Assembly (NCBI GenBank): GCA_013153205.1
Contig: JAADEW010000048.1
Span: forward strand, 1-5,769
DNA from: Deferribacteres bacterium
GTDB taxonomy: Bacteria; Thermosulfidibacterota; Thermosulfidibacteria; Thermosulfidibacterales; Thermosulfidibacteraceae
DNA length: 5,769 nucleotides
Reading direction: 5' to 3'
Part shown: one piece after another, positions 1-5,466 of the stretch
How positions within the stretch are numbered: the stretch's first letter is position 1
Layout: each line of letters starts with the position of its first letter
Made by a program: the position numbers and the translations under genes
The notes under the pieces: model-generated
What the model saw: only the letters and a program-made list of their open reading frames with translations
Database searches by the model: none
What the model was told of the DNA's origin: nothing

Positions 1-915
1 ACCATGGGTATTGTTGCCATGGTTGGGGGATACGACTACAGCATAAGCAAGTTCAACAGAACCTATCAGGCTAAAAGACAGCCGGGCTCAGCTTTCAAGC
101 CCATAGTTTATACCGCCGCCATAGAAAGCGGATACACCCCCTTTACCATCGTGCTGGATGCCCCCGTCCTTTACGAAAACCCGAAAGCCAGCACGGAGGA
201 GCAGAAATACTGGATTCCGAGAAACTACGAGGGAGACTATCTCGGACCCATTCCCCTGTGGAAAGCACTTGCACTTTCAAGAAACACGGTGAGCGTCAGG
301 CTTGCCGATTCCATAGGCATATCAAAGGTGATAGAGGTGGCAAGGAGGCTGGGGATAACCAGCAATCTCAGGAGAGACCTCTCCTTAGCCCTCGGCTCAT
401 CCGAAGTCTCGCTGTGGGAGCTTTTAAGGGCATACACGGTCTTTGCCAGAGAAGGGAATTTGTGCGAGCTGAGATACATCTCAAAAGTGGTGGACAAAGA
501 GGGGAAGACCATCTACGAAAACGAAAAGCCCCTATGCATCAATGTTCTGGACAATTCCACGGTTGACAACATGCTCTTCATGCTGAGAAAGGTGGTTGAG
601 GTGGGAACGGGAAGAAGAGCCCTCGCCCTGAAAAGGCCCGCCGCCGGTAAAACCGGCACGACAAACGAGTTCAGAGACGCATGGTTCCTGGGCTTCACCC
701 CCAACATAGCCACGGGTGTATATGTGGGATTTGACGACCACAAAAGCATCGGGAAAAAGGAAACGGGTGCAAGAGCCGCCCTTCCCATATGGGTAAGCTA
801 CATGAAAGAAGCGGTGAAAAAGTATCCTCTGAAGATGTTCCCTCCCTACACGGAGCTGATAACACCTCCGAAGAATGAGCCGCAAAATCAGGAAGATATG
901 GAAGATGAATTTTAA
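1..915 (+). CDS. mrcA: Penicillin-binding protein 1A, C-terminal transpeptidase part (5' end outside window)
   Basis: This is the transpeptidase half of a class A (bifunctional) PBP, which cross-links peptidoglycan outside the cytoplasmic membrane. The reading frame is open from base 1, so the ATG at base 4 is an internal Met inside the conserved stretch just before the active site (T-x-G-x-V-x-A-M-V-G-G). Counting from that Met, the three penicillin-binding motifs are all present in order: SAFK with the nucleophilic Ser at 29, SRN at 92-94, and KTGTT at 216-220. The transpeptidase domain is therefore intact. The tail ends in an acidic, Gln/Asn/Glu-rich stretch after a short Pro-rich segment, a common disordered end in this family. 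The glycosyltransferase (GT51) domain and membrane anchor should lie upstream of the window. The stop codon overlaps the start of rlmN, implying co-transcription. The symbol (mrcA/ponA type) is by family; a PBP1B- or PBP1C-type paralogue is less likely given the RQPGSAFKP context. Confidence 0.93.
   Translation, partial: TMGIVAMVGGYDYSISKFNRTYQAKRQPGSAFKPIVYTAAIESGYTPFTIVLDAPVLYENPKASTEEQKYWIPRNYEGDYLGPIPLWKALALSRNTVSVRLADSIGISKVIEVARRLGITSNLRRDLSLALGSSEVSLWELLRAYTVFAREGNLCELRYISKVVDKEGKTIYENEKPLCINVLDNSTVDNMLFMLRKVVEVGTGRRALALKRPAAGKTGTTNEFRDAWFLGFTPNIATGVYVGFDDHKSIGKKETGARAALPIWVSYMKEAVKKYPLKMFPPYTELITPPKNEPQNQEDMEDEF
890..895 (+). promoter_or_regulatory. Ribosome binding site deciding the rlmN start
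   Basis: AGGAAG lies 9 nt before the ATG at 905. The competing in-frame ATG at 875 has only a weak GAAG directly in front of it. The site lies inside the end of the PBP gene. Confidence 0.6.
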
Positions 916-1942
916 AGAGCTTTCGGTAGAAGAGCTTCTCAACTGGGTGAAGGAAAAGGGGCTGGAGAAATACAGGGCGGAACAGCTCCTCTACTGGCTT
1001 TACAAAAAGCCTGCAAAAACCTTTTCCGAGATGAGCAACCTCCCCGCCGCTTTGAGAAAGGAGCTTGAAGAGAATTTCTCTCTTTTCAGCCTTAAAGAGG
1101 TTGAAACCATCAAGTCCGCAGACCAAACGGAGAAAAAGCTCTTTATCACCGAAGACGGAGAATTCGTGGAATCGGTCATAATACCTGATAAAGACAGGCT
1201 GACCCTTTGCATCTCCACCCAGATAGGATGCAGAATGGGCTGCAGGTTCTGCCTTACAGGCTATCAGGGCTTCAAAAGAAACCTGCGCACATGCGAAATT
1301 CTCGACCAGATACTGCTGGTAAAGCTACAGGGCTATCCCATAACAAACATCGTAATCATGGGGATGGGAGAGCCTCTGGACAACTTTGAAAACACCACAA
1401 AAGCGTTAAAGCTCATGTTTGACGAAAGGGCTTTAGGCCTTTCATACAGAAAAGTGACCCTGTCAACCATAGGCATAATCCCGGAGCTTGAAGAGCTTCT
1501 GAAAACCTTTCCCAAGCTGGCTCTCTCCCTCTCCCTGAATGCTCCTGATGGCGAAAAAAGGGCTGAAATAATGCCCATGGAAAAGAGGTATCCCATAAAA
1601 GAGATACTCGCCATACTCAGAAAATACCAGAAAAACAGACGAAAGATGTTCACCATGGAATACGTTTTATTGAAAGGCTTTAACGACTCGGAAGATGATG
1701 CCCGAAAGCTGACCGGACTCCTCAAAGGCTTAAGGTGCAAAATCAACCTGATACCCTTTAATCCCTGGCCCGGCTCACCATTTGAAAGGCCGGAAGAGGA
1801 AAGGGTGCTCAGGTTTCAGGAAATCCTCATAGAGAAGGGATACTCTACCTTTATAAGAAAGAGCAAAGGTAAAGACATCCTGGCCGCCTGCGGTCAGCTC
1901 AGGTGGAAAAAGCAGTTAAACCCAGAAGGGAGCGCCAATTAA
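905..1942 (+). CDS. rlmN: Dual-specificity 23S rRNA/tRNA adenine-C2 methyltransferase RlmN (radical SAM)
   Basis: RlmN methylates C2 of A2503 in 23S rRNA and of A37 in a subset of tRNAs, using a radical-SAM mechanism with a methyl-cysteine intermediate. With the start at 905 the protein has 345 residues, normal for the family. The N-terminal accessory domain spans about 1-85. The 4Fe-4S cluster motif CxxxCxxC is at C109, C113 and C116, followed by the family signature around FCLTGYQGFKRNL. The two catalytic cysteines are visible: C102 (seven residues before the cluster, as in E. coli) and C329 in the C-terminal CGQLR motif, the methyl carrier. GMGEPLDN, the GGE-like SAM-binding segment, is intact. 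The ATG at 905 is preferred over 875 because it has a better Shine-Dalgarno and fits the family N-terminus. It overlaps the PBP stop by 11 bp, which suggests translational coupling. The 3' end overlaps convergent argC by 27 bp. The conserved C102/C329 pair argues against the Cfr resistance paralogue only weakly, but the sequence style is RlmN. Confidence 0.96.
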   Translation: MNFKELSVEELLNWVKEKGLEKYRAEQLLYWLYKKPAKTFSEMSNLPAALRKELEENFSLFSLKEVETIKSADQTEKKLFITEDGEFVESVIIPDKDRLTLCISTQIGCRMGCRFCLTGYQGFKRNLRTCEILDQILLVKLQGYPITNIVIMGMGEPLDNFENTTKALKLMFDERALGLSYRKVTLSTIGIIPELEELLKTFPKLALSLSLNAPDGEKRAEIMPMEKRYPIKEILAILRKYQKNRRKMFTMEYVLLKGFNDSEDDARKLTGLLKGLRCKINLIPFNPWPGSPFERPEEERVLRFQEILIEKGYSTFIRKSKGKDILAACGQLRWKKQLNPEGSAN

Positions 1943-2956
1943 TCCGGCGGTTTCGTCCATCTCCAGCATCACGTTCATGTTTTGGACGGCCTGTCCGCTC
2001 GCTCCTTTGACCAGATTGTCTATGGCAGAGACCACCACAAGCTTCTTCCTGTCCTCCCTCACCACCCAGCCTATATCACAGTAGTTCGTTCCCCGCACAT
2101 CTTTAGTGGTGGGAAGCTCCCCTTCGGAGTAAAGCCTCACAAAAGGCTCGTTCTCGTAATACTTGGCGTAAACCTCATAGATGTCTTCCCACCTGAGTCC
2201 GGAATCAATGTTTACATAAAGGGTTGAAAGTATCCCCCTGTTCATGGGTATGAGATGGGGGATGAACAGTATCTGCGTCTCAATACCCGTAGCCCTCAAC
2301 AGCACCTCTTCCATCTCCGGATTGTGCCTGTGGCCTGAAACGGAATATGCCATGAAAGACTCGTTGCACTCAGGATAGTGAAGCCTCTGAGAGGGCTTTC
2401 TCCCCGCCCCCGTAACCCCGGACTTGCAGTCGGCTACAACAGGGTAAGAGGATATTATCCCCTCGGAAACCAGCGGATAAAGAGCCAATATCACGGATGT
2501 GGCATAGCATCCGGGATTGGCAACAAGCCTCGTCCTGACTATTTCGTCTCTGAAAAGCTCCGGAAGGCCAAAAGCCGCCTCTTTCAGCAGGTTCTTGAAA
2601 AGATGCTCTATCTTATACCACTTCTCGTAAGTCTCAGCGTTCTTAAACCTGAAGTCCCCGGAAAGGTCCACCACCCTCATGCCTCTGGCGTAAAGCTTCT
2701 GCGACTTCTCCATGGACGCACCGTGAGGAAGACAGACAAAGGCAACCTCGGCACAATCCGCCACTTTGTCTGCATCAAAATCGACAAGCTCAAGCTCGCA
2801 AAGCCCCTTCAACCCGGGAAAGACATGGGATATCTTCTGTCCTTTATAGCTTTCGGATGTGACCATCACCACTTCAGCTACGGGGTGGTTCACCAGAATC
2901 CTTATCAGCTCCAATCCAGTATAACCCGTGGCTCCTACGATAGCCACTTTAACCAT
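1916..2956 (-). CDS. argC: N-acetyl-gamma-glutamyl-phosphate reductase
   Basis: ArgC (EC 1.2.1.38) carries out the NADPH-dependent reduction of N-acetylglutamyl phosphate to N-acetylglutamate semialdehyde, the third step of arginine biosynthesis in the cytosol. The 346-residue length is typical of the long-form family. The N-terminal dinucleotide-binding loop GATGYTG is at residues 8-14. The catalytic cysteine is C150 in NPGCYATS. The family signature KSGVTGAGRKPS lies near 178-189, and the substrate-binding HRHNPE motif starts at H209. The start is firm: AAGGAGG sits 6 nt upstream of the ATG. The gene follows the kinase gene by 11 nt and its ribosome site begins in the last two bases of that gene's stop codon, so the two are very likely one transcript. 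No other arg gene is visible, which fits genomes with dispersed arginine genes. It converges on rlmN with a 27-bp overlap. No arginine-repressor operator could be recognised. Confidence 0.97.
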   Translation of the reverse strand: MVKVAIVGATGYTGLELIRILVNHPVAEVVMVTSESYKGQKISHVFPGLKGLCELELVDFDADKVADCAEVAFVCLPHGASMEKSQKLYARGMRVVDLSGDFRFKNAETYEKWYKIEHLFKNLLKEAAFGLPELFRDEIVRTRLVANPGCYATSVILALYPLVSEGIISSYPVVADCKSGVTGAGRKPSQRLHYPECNESFMAYSVSGHRHNPEMEEVLLRATGIETQILFIPHLIPMNRGILSTLYVNIDSGLRWEDIYEVYAKYYENEPFVRLYSEGELPTTKDVRGTNYCDIGWVVREDRKKLVVVSAIDNLVKGASGQAVQNMNVMLEMDETAGLIGAPFWV

Positions 2957-2962
2957 CTCGTT

Positions 2963-2969
2963 CCTCCTT
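2963..2969 (-). promoter_or_regulatory. Strong Shine-Dalgarno of argC overlapping the upstream stop codon
   Basis: On the minus strand the sequence reads TAAGGAGGAACGAGATG. The TAA ends the kinase gene and AAGGAGG serves argC with 6-nt spacing. This close packing supports termination-reinitiation coupling between the two genes. Confidence 0.75.
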
Positions 2970-3789
2970 AAAGCTCTATCTTAGCCCCTATTCTGAAAAA
3001 GACGGGCTTTTTACCGGTTAAGGTCTTGAGTTTAACCAAAAGCGTCTCCTCTTTCAAACCCTGAATCCAGCCGACAGCCACCGTATTAAAACCTCTGTCA
3101 AAAAAGCCTATAAGCCGCTTATCCACATCGTCAAAGCTCCTTCCCCACAAAACAAAGGGAGTCAGGTCAACCTTAACCAGAGGGGCATCATCAAAGTAGC
3201 TCACCGTTGCCTGATAGCGGTTTATCCTCCTCTTTGCCGCATCCTTTGCCACCACAAACCTTGAAGGAGTGCAGAGCATCACATCTATGCCGAGCCCCTC
3301 CACAATCTTCTGCCATCCCCACACCTCCTCCCCAACGAGGATAACCAGATTGGGCCGAATCACGTCCATTTTGAAAAGCTTAATCTGAAGAGCCTGATAC
3401 CCTTTGACCCACCCTGTAGTGTCAAAAACTACCCTATCCACCGCCTGCTTTCTGATGAAAAGAGCAAGCTTTCTCACCCCCATGAGAAAGCTGACCAAAT
3501 CCTCCCCGGGAGAGGGATAACCCGTGAAAAAGAGAAATTGAGGCTCAAGCTCCCCCAGCAGGGTGAATCCCGCTTCCGCCTCGGCAATGCCAAGAGTGCC
3601 CACGGGACCTATATCCGTCTGCCCCACATCAAAATCGGCAACCCAGCACCTCATCCCTCTTTCCACCATAAAACTGGCAAAGTTTTTGACGAAGGTGCTC
3701 TTTCCCACATCGGTAGCGCCAACAACCATCACCTTTGGGTAAGAGACGAGCTCTTCAAAGGAAAGGTCAGAAACAGATTGAGCCTTCAT
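2968..3789 (-). CDS. Clp1/Grc3-family polynucleotide 5'-hydroxyl kinase-like P-loop protein
   Basis: This 273-residue protein resembles the Clp1/Grc3/Nol9 kinases, which phosphorylate 5'-OH ends of RNA (sometimes DNA) with ATP. Visible features in order: Walker A GATDVGKST at 24-32; the family-specific DFDVGQTDIGPVG at 52-64 (DxDxGQ, the Walker B of these kinases); a FTGYPSPGED segment near 88-97, matching the family's post-Walker-B loop; DTTGW at 123-127, matching the TGW clasp; and a lid-like K-R-R-x-x-R with R187xxxR191. About 80 C-terminal residues look like the small beta-rich C-terminal domain. The N-terminal beta domain of eukaryotic Clp1 and many archaeal homologues is missing, making this a minimal version. 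No Shine-Dalgarno precedes the ATG, but a TATAAT lies just upstream, so a leaderless mRNA is likely. A later ATG (residue 21) is a less favoured start. Kinase activity and substrate are inferred from family, not proven; a generic MinD/GTPase-like P-loop protein is the main alternative. Confidence 0.8.
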   Translation of the reverse strand: MKAQSVSDLSFEELVSYPKVMVVGATDVGKSTFVKNFASFMVERGMRCWVADFDVGQTDIGPVGTLGIAEAEAGFTLLGELEPQFLFFTGYPSPGEDLVSFLMGVRKLALFIRKQAVDRVVFDTTGWVKGYQALQIKLFKMDVIRPNLVILVGEEVWGWQKIVEGLGIDVMLCTPSRFVVAKDAAKRRINRYQATVSYFDDAPLVKVDLTPFVLWGRSFDDVDKRLIGFFDRGFNTVAVGWIQGLKEETLLVKLKTLTGKKPVFFRIGAKIEL

Positions 3790-3805
3790 GGTTTATGATT
3801 ATATT
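3778..3805 (+). promoter_or_regulatory. Predicted promoter of truD
   Basis: TTGAGC (3778-3783) and TATATT (3800-3805) are 16 nt apart. The predicted start of transcription is about 3812, immediately before the ATG at 3813, again giving a leaderless mRNA. Its -10 box overlaps the -10 box of the opposite promoter. The -35 match is only 4 of 6, so this call is weaker than the one facing it. Confidence 0.35.
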
Positions 3806-3827
3806 AAGGAACATGCGGCAAAATCAA
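3798..3827 (-). promoter_or_regulatory. Predicted promoter of the kinase-argC operon
   Basis: On the minus strand, TTGATT (3822-3827) and a perfect TATAAT (3798-3803) are separated by 18 nt. Transcription would begin about 3791, one or two bases before the ATG at 3789, so the mRNA would be nearly leaderless. This agrees with the lack of a Shine-Dalgarno. The -35 box lies inside the first codons of truD. It was found by eye, not scored against a model. Confidence 0.5.
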
Positions 3828-4952
3828 CTGAAGAAAAGGATAAAGAGAGAGCCAAAAGACTTCATCGTAAAAGAGGTGGCCCACTTTGACCTCTCCCCCA
3901 ACGGTGAATTCTCATACTACCTTCTGGAAAAGGAGAACAGAAACACCCTTGACGTTCTGGAAGAGGTCAGCGCAAAGGTGGGCATTCCCCTTTTTGAATT
4001 CGGCTTCAGCGGTCTGAAGGATAAGAGAGCAAAAACCACGCAATACATATCCATAAGAGGCGGACCTGAAGCAAAGCTCACGGGAAAAGGCTGGAAGCTA
4101 AAGTTCATAGGAAAGGGCACAAAAGGCATTGAGATGGGAGAAGCGGAAGGCAACCACTTCATCATCAAAATCTACGACGTAAACCCCACAAGGTTTGAGG
4201 CAGGAATTGAGCTCATCAGAAAAATGGGATTTGCCAACTATTTCGGGGAACAGAGATTCTCGTGCGACATATACTCACGAAAACCCATAGGAAGACTGCT
4301 CCTTGAAGGCAGGATAGAAGAAGCCCTGCGAGAATACTTTACCCAGAGCCCCAACCCCTTCAAGATGAAGAGGCTCAGGAAACTGTGGGGAAGATGGCAG
4401 CTCTTTCTAACGGAAGCCACCCATCTTTCAAAAAGGGAAAGGGCGGCTATCAAAGTGCTTATGAAGAAAAAAGACCCTTTTAAGGCGTTCAAAGTCCTTC
4501 CGAAAAACATAAAGCTCATGTTTTTCTTTTCCTACCAGAGCATGCTCTGGAACCGGATGCTGAAGCGGCTTGTCAAAAAACATCTGCCCCACTTTGAAGC
4601 CCCCTTTGTAATTGACGGAAGGCTCTGCTTCTACAAGGACTACGCAAAATTTTTTGATACACTAAAGGAGCTTGAGATACCCTACATCTCGGAAGAGGCA
4701 TTGGATAGAACACCAGATTTCATCAAAAGTGAGATGGAGCGGATTATAGAAGAAGAGGGGTTAAGGGACAGGCTCAACGCAACCGTTGAAAACATAAAAG
4801 TCTTCTCCTCCGGAAAAAGAAAGGCCGTGGTATTTCCCCGGAAACTGAAGATAACGGAGAGGGGAGGAAACTGGGTAAGGCTAAAGTTCTTCCTCCCCTC
4901 CGGAAGCTATGCCACCATCCTTTTAAGGAAAGCCTTTTACTTCACTCCCTGA
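3813..4952 (+). CDS. truD: tRNA pseudouridine(13) synthase TruD
   Basis: TruD isomerises U13 of tRNA (in E. coli tRNA-Glu) to pseudouridine. With the start at 3813 the protein has 379 residues, between E. coli TruD (about 350) and longer archaeal/Pus7 forms. The N-terminus carries the family motif P-x-D-F-x-V-x-E (KREPKDFIVKEV). The catalytic aspartate is D70 in GLKDKRAKTTQ. NYFGEQRF at 142-149 is the second signature, followed here by SCD instead of the usual Gly. YQSMLWNRML near 241-250 and the C-terminal F-x-L-P-x-G-S-Y-A-T-x-L-L-R-K segment are also typical. The middle of the protein (about 160-330), rich in Lys/Arg, holds the TRUD insertion domain. The start at 3813 is chosen because the family motif begins about a dozen residues later and the predicted transcript starts there. 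ATGs at 3735 and 3795 lack ribosome sites, and 3735 lies inside the divergent kinase gene. The 3' end overlaps the convergent zinc-ribbon gene by 11 bp. Confidence 0.95.
   Translation: MRQNQLKKRIKREPKDFIVKEVAHFDLSPNGEFSYYLLEKENRNTLDVLEEVSAKVGIPLFEFGFSGLKDKRAKTTQYISIRGGPEAKLTGKGWKLKFIGKGTKGIEMGEAEGNHFIIKIYDVNPTRFEAGIELIRKMGFANYFGEQRFSCDIYSRKPIGRLLLEGRIEEALREYFTQSPNPFKMKRLRKLWGRWQLFLTEATHLSKRERAAIKVLMKKKDPFKAFKVLPKNIKLMFFFSYQSMLWNRMLKRLVKKHLPHFEAPFVIDGRLCFYKDYAKFFDTLKELEIPYISEEALDRTPDFIKSEMERIIEEEGLRDRLNATVENIKVFSSGKRKAVVFPRKLKITERGGNWVRLKFFLPSGSYATILLRKAFYFTP
4859..4900. repeat. Perfect 11-bp inverted repeat inside truD
   Basis: GAGGGGAGGAA (4859-4869) and its exact complement TTCCTCCCCTC (4890-4900) flank a 20-nt loop. 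It sits about 50 bp before the truD stop and downstream of the minus-strand PadR set. There is no T-tract on either strand, so it is not a standard intrinsic terminator. Both arms code for conserved TruD residues, so it may be incidental. Confidence 0.45.
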
Positions 4953-5151
4953 CCATGAATGTCCCGCACTTGGGGCATTTAACCTGTGCACAGGGGACTC
5001 CCCTTTCGTGGGGAACCCTGTGTCCGCAGCTGGGGCATACACAGTAACCTCCGGGACCTTTACCGGCTCCCCTTCCTCCACCACAACCTCTTCCCTGACC
5101 GCGACCACCCCGGCCGCCTGCACCACCTCTTCCGAACCCTTCGCCCTGCAT
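4942..5151 (-). CDS. Small Gly/Arg-rich zinc-ribbon protein, function unknown
   Basis: A 69-residue protein in two parts. Residues 1-36 are almost entirely Gly and Arg with one Cys (C23). Residues 37-69 form a compact treble-clef or zinc-ribbon-like unit with CPSC (C39, C42) and CPKC (C59, C62) as the likely zinc ligands, plus C37 and C54. It probably binds one Zn(II), or possibly another metal. The start is supported by GAGGAGG 7 nt upstream and by a TGATG overlap with the preceding gene's stop, a classic coupling arrangement. Small proteins combining a Gly-rich head with this kind of CPxCG ribbon occur in anaerobes, as I recall often near iron-molybdenum-cofactor (NifX/NafY-type) proteins. 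None of those is in the window, so the link is only a suggestion. The gene ends inside the truD stop region (11-bp overlap). The paired CxxC motifs and coupling argue that it is real despite its low-complexity half. Confidence 0.78.
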   Translation of the reverse strand: MQGEGFGRGGAGGRGGRGQGRGCGGGRGAGKGPGGYCVCPSCGHRVPHERGVPCAQVKCPKCGTFMVRE

Positions 5152-5453
5152 CAGTTTTCCTCCTCAAGTTTTTTGAGTCTTTCCTCAAGTTCCTTCAGCC
5201 GCTCTTCAAGAAACCTTTTCTCCTCCTTGAGAGCCTCAACCTCGTCCTCATAGCTTCCCCAGAAAAGCTGAGAAGCATGCAAAACTCTGCCAGCCTCATC
5301 CATGTAAAACGCATGGGGTCCCCAACCACACCTGCAGGGTCCAATGTAGGTCAGGCCTCTGGCTACAGTCTGAGGAGGCAGCCACCTTCTGTGGCGCCAT
5401 CCACCGAATCCTCCTCCCCAGCCTCTTCTCCAGCCAAATCCATATCCATACAT
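5151..5453 (-). CDS. Gly/Arg/Trp-rich protein with C-terminal coiled coil (DUF5320-like layout)
   Basis: A 100-residue protein of unknown function. Residues 1-24 are rich in Gly, Arg, Trp and Tyr. A middle segment (about 30-66) has GPCRCGWGPHAFYMDEAGRV, with C40, C42 and H47 as possible metal ligands. Residues 68-100 form a highly charged Leu/Glu/Lys heptad stretch predicted to be a coiled coil, probably for oligomerisation. The order of aromatic/Gly-rich head and charged coiled-coil tail resembles DUF5320-type small proteins of anaerobes, but the middle segment is not something I can assign to a family. There is no signal peptide or membrane segment. The start is firm: AGGAGG stands 7 nt before the ATG, only 13 nt after the PadR stop. 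The stop shares one base with the next gene's ATG. It is thus the central gene of a three-gene unit likely controlled by the PadR protein. Confidence 0.8.
   Translation of the reverse strand: MYGYGFGWRRGWGGGFGGWRHRRWLPPQTVARGLTYIGPCRCGWGPHAFYMDEAGRVLHASQLFWGSYEDEVEALKEEKRFLEERLKELEERLKKLEEEN
5159..5165 (-). promoter_or_regulatory. Shine-Dalgarno for the zinc-ribbon gene, within the upstream coding end
   Basis: GAGGAGG, which also encodes the Glu-Glu near the C-terminus of the coiled-coil protein, precedes the ATG at 5151 by 7 nt. With the TGATG stop/start overlap it points to coupled translation. Confidence 0.65.
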
Positions 5454-5460
5454 GCTCCCA

Positions 5461-5466
5461 CCTCCT
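5461..5466 (-). promoter_or_regulatory. Shine-Dalgarno of the coiled-coil protein gene
   Basis: AGGAGG lies 7 nt upstream of the ATG at 5453, in the 13-nt gap after the PadR stop codon. There is no room for a separate promoter, so the gene should be read from the PadR transcript or from a promoter inside the PadR gene. Confidence 0.7.

Noticed and set aside
875..904. Upstream in-frame ATG that would lengthen RlmN by 10 residues
   Set aside because: Its ribosome site is poor, the added residues are not family-like, and the ATG at 905 has a well-spaced AGGAAG.
532..942. Antisense open frame of about 136 codons within the PBP gene
   Set aside because: It lies wholly opposite the conserved transpeptidase motifs, has no ribosome site or recognisable domain, and is an expected by-product of the coding strand's codon pattern.
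1890..1945. Possible bidirectional terminator in the rlmN/argC overlap
   Set aside because: A short T-run follows the argC stop on the minus strand, but the only stem nearby is CCC-TTCT-GGG (3 bp), too weak to call.
2378..2971. Plus-strand open frame of 197 codons opposite argC
   Set aside because: It is antisense to conserved ArgC motifs and has no family resemblance or start signal.
3735..3812. Longer TruD N-terminus starting at 3735 or 3795
   Set aside because: The extension from 3735 runs antisense through the start of the kinase gene. Neither upstream ATG has a ribosome site, and the extra residues do not match the TruD N-terminus.
5040..5151. GC-rich repeated tract as a candidate DNA repeat or CRISPR-like element
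   Set aside because: It is simply the Gly/Arg codon run of the zinc-ribbon gene, with no regular unit length or spacer structure.
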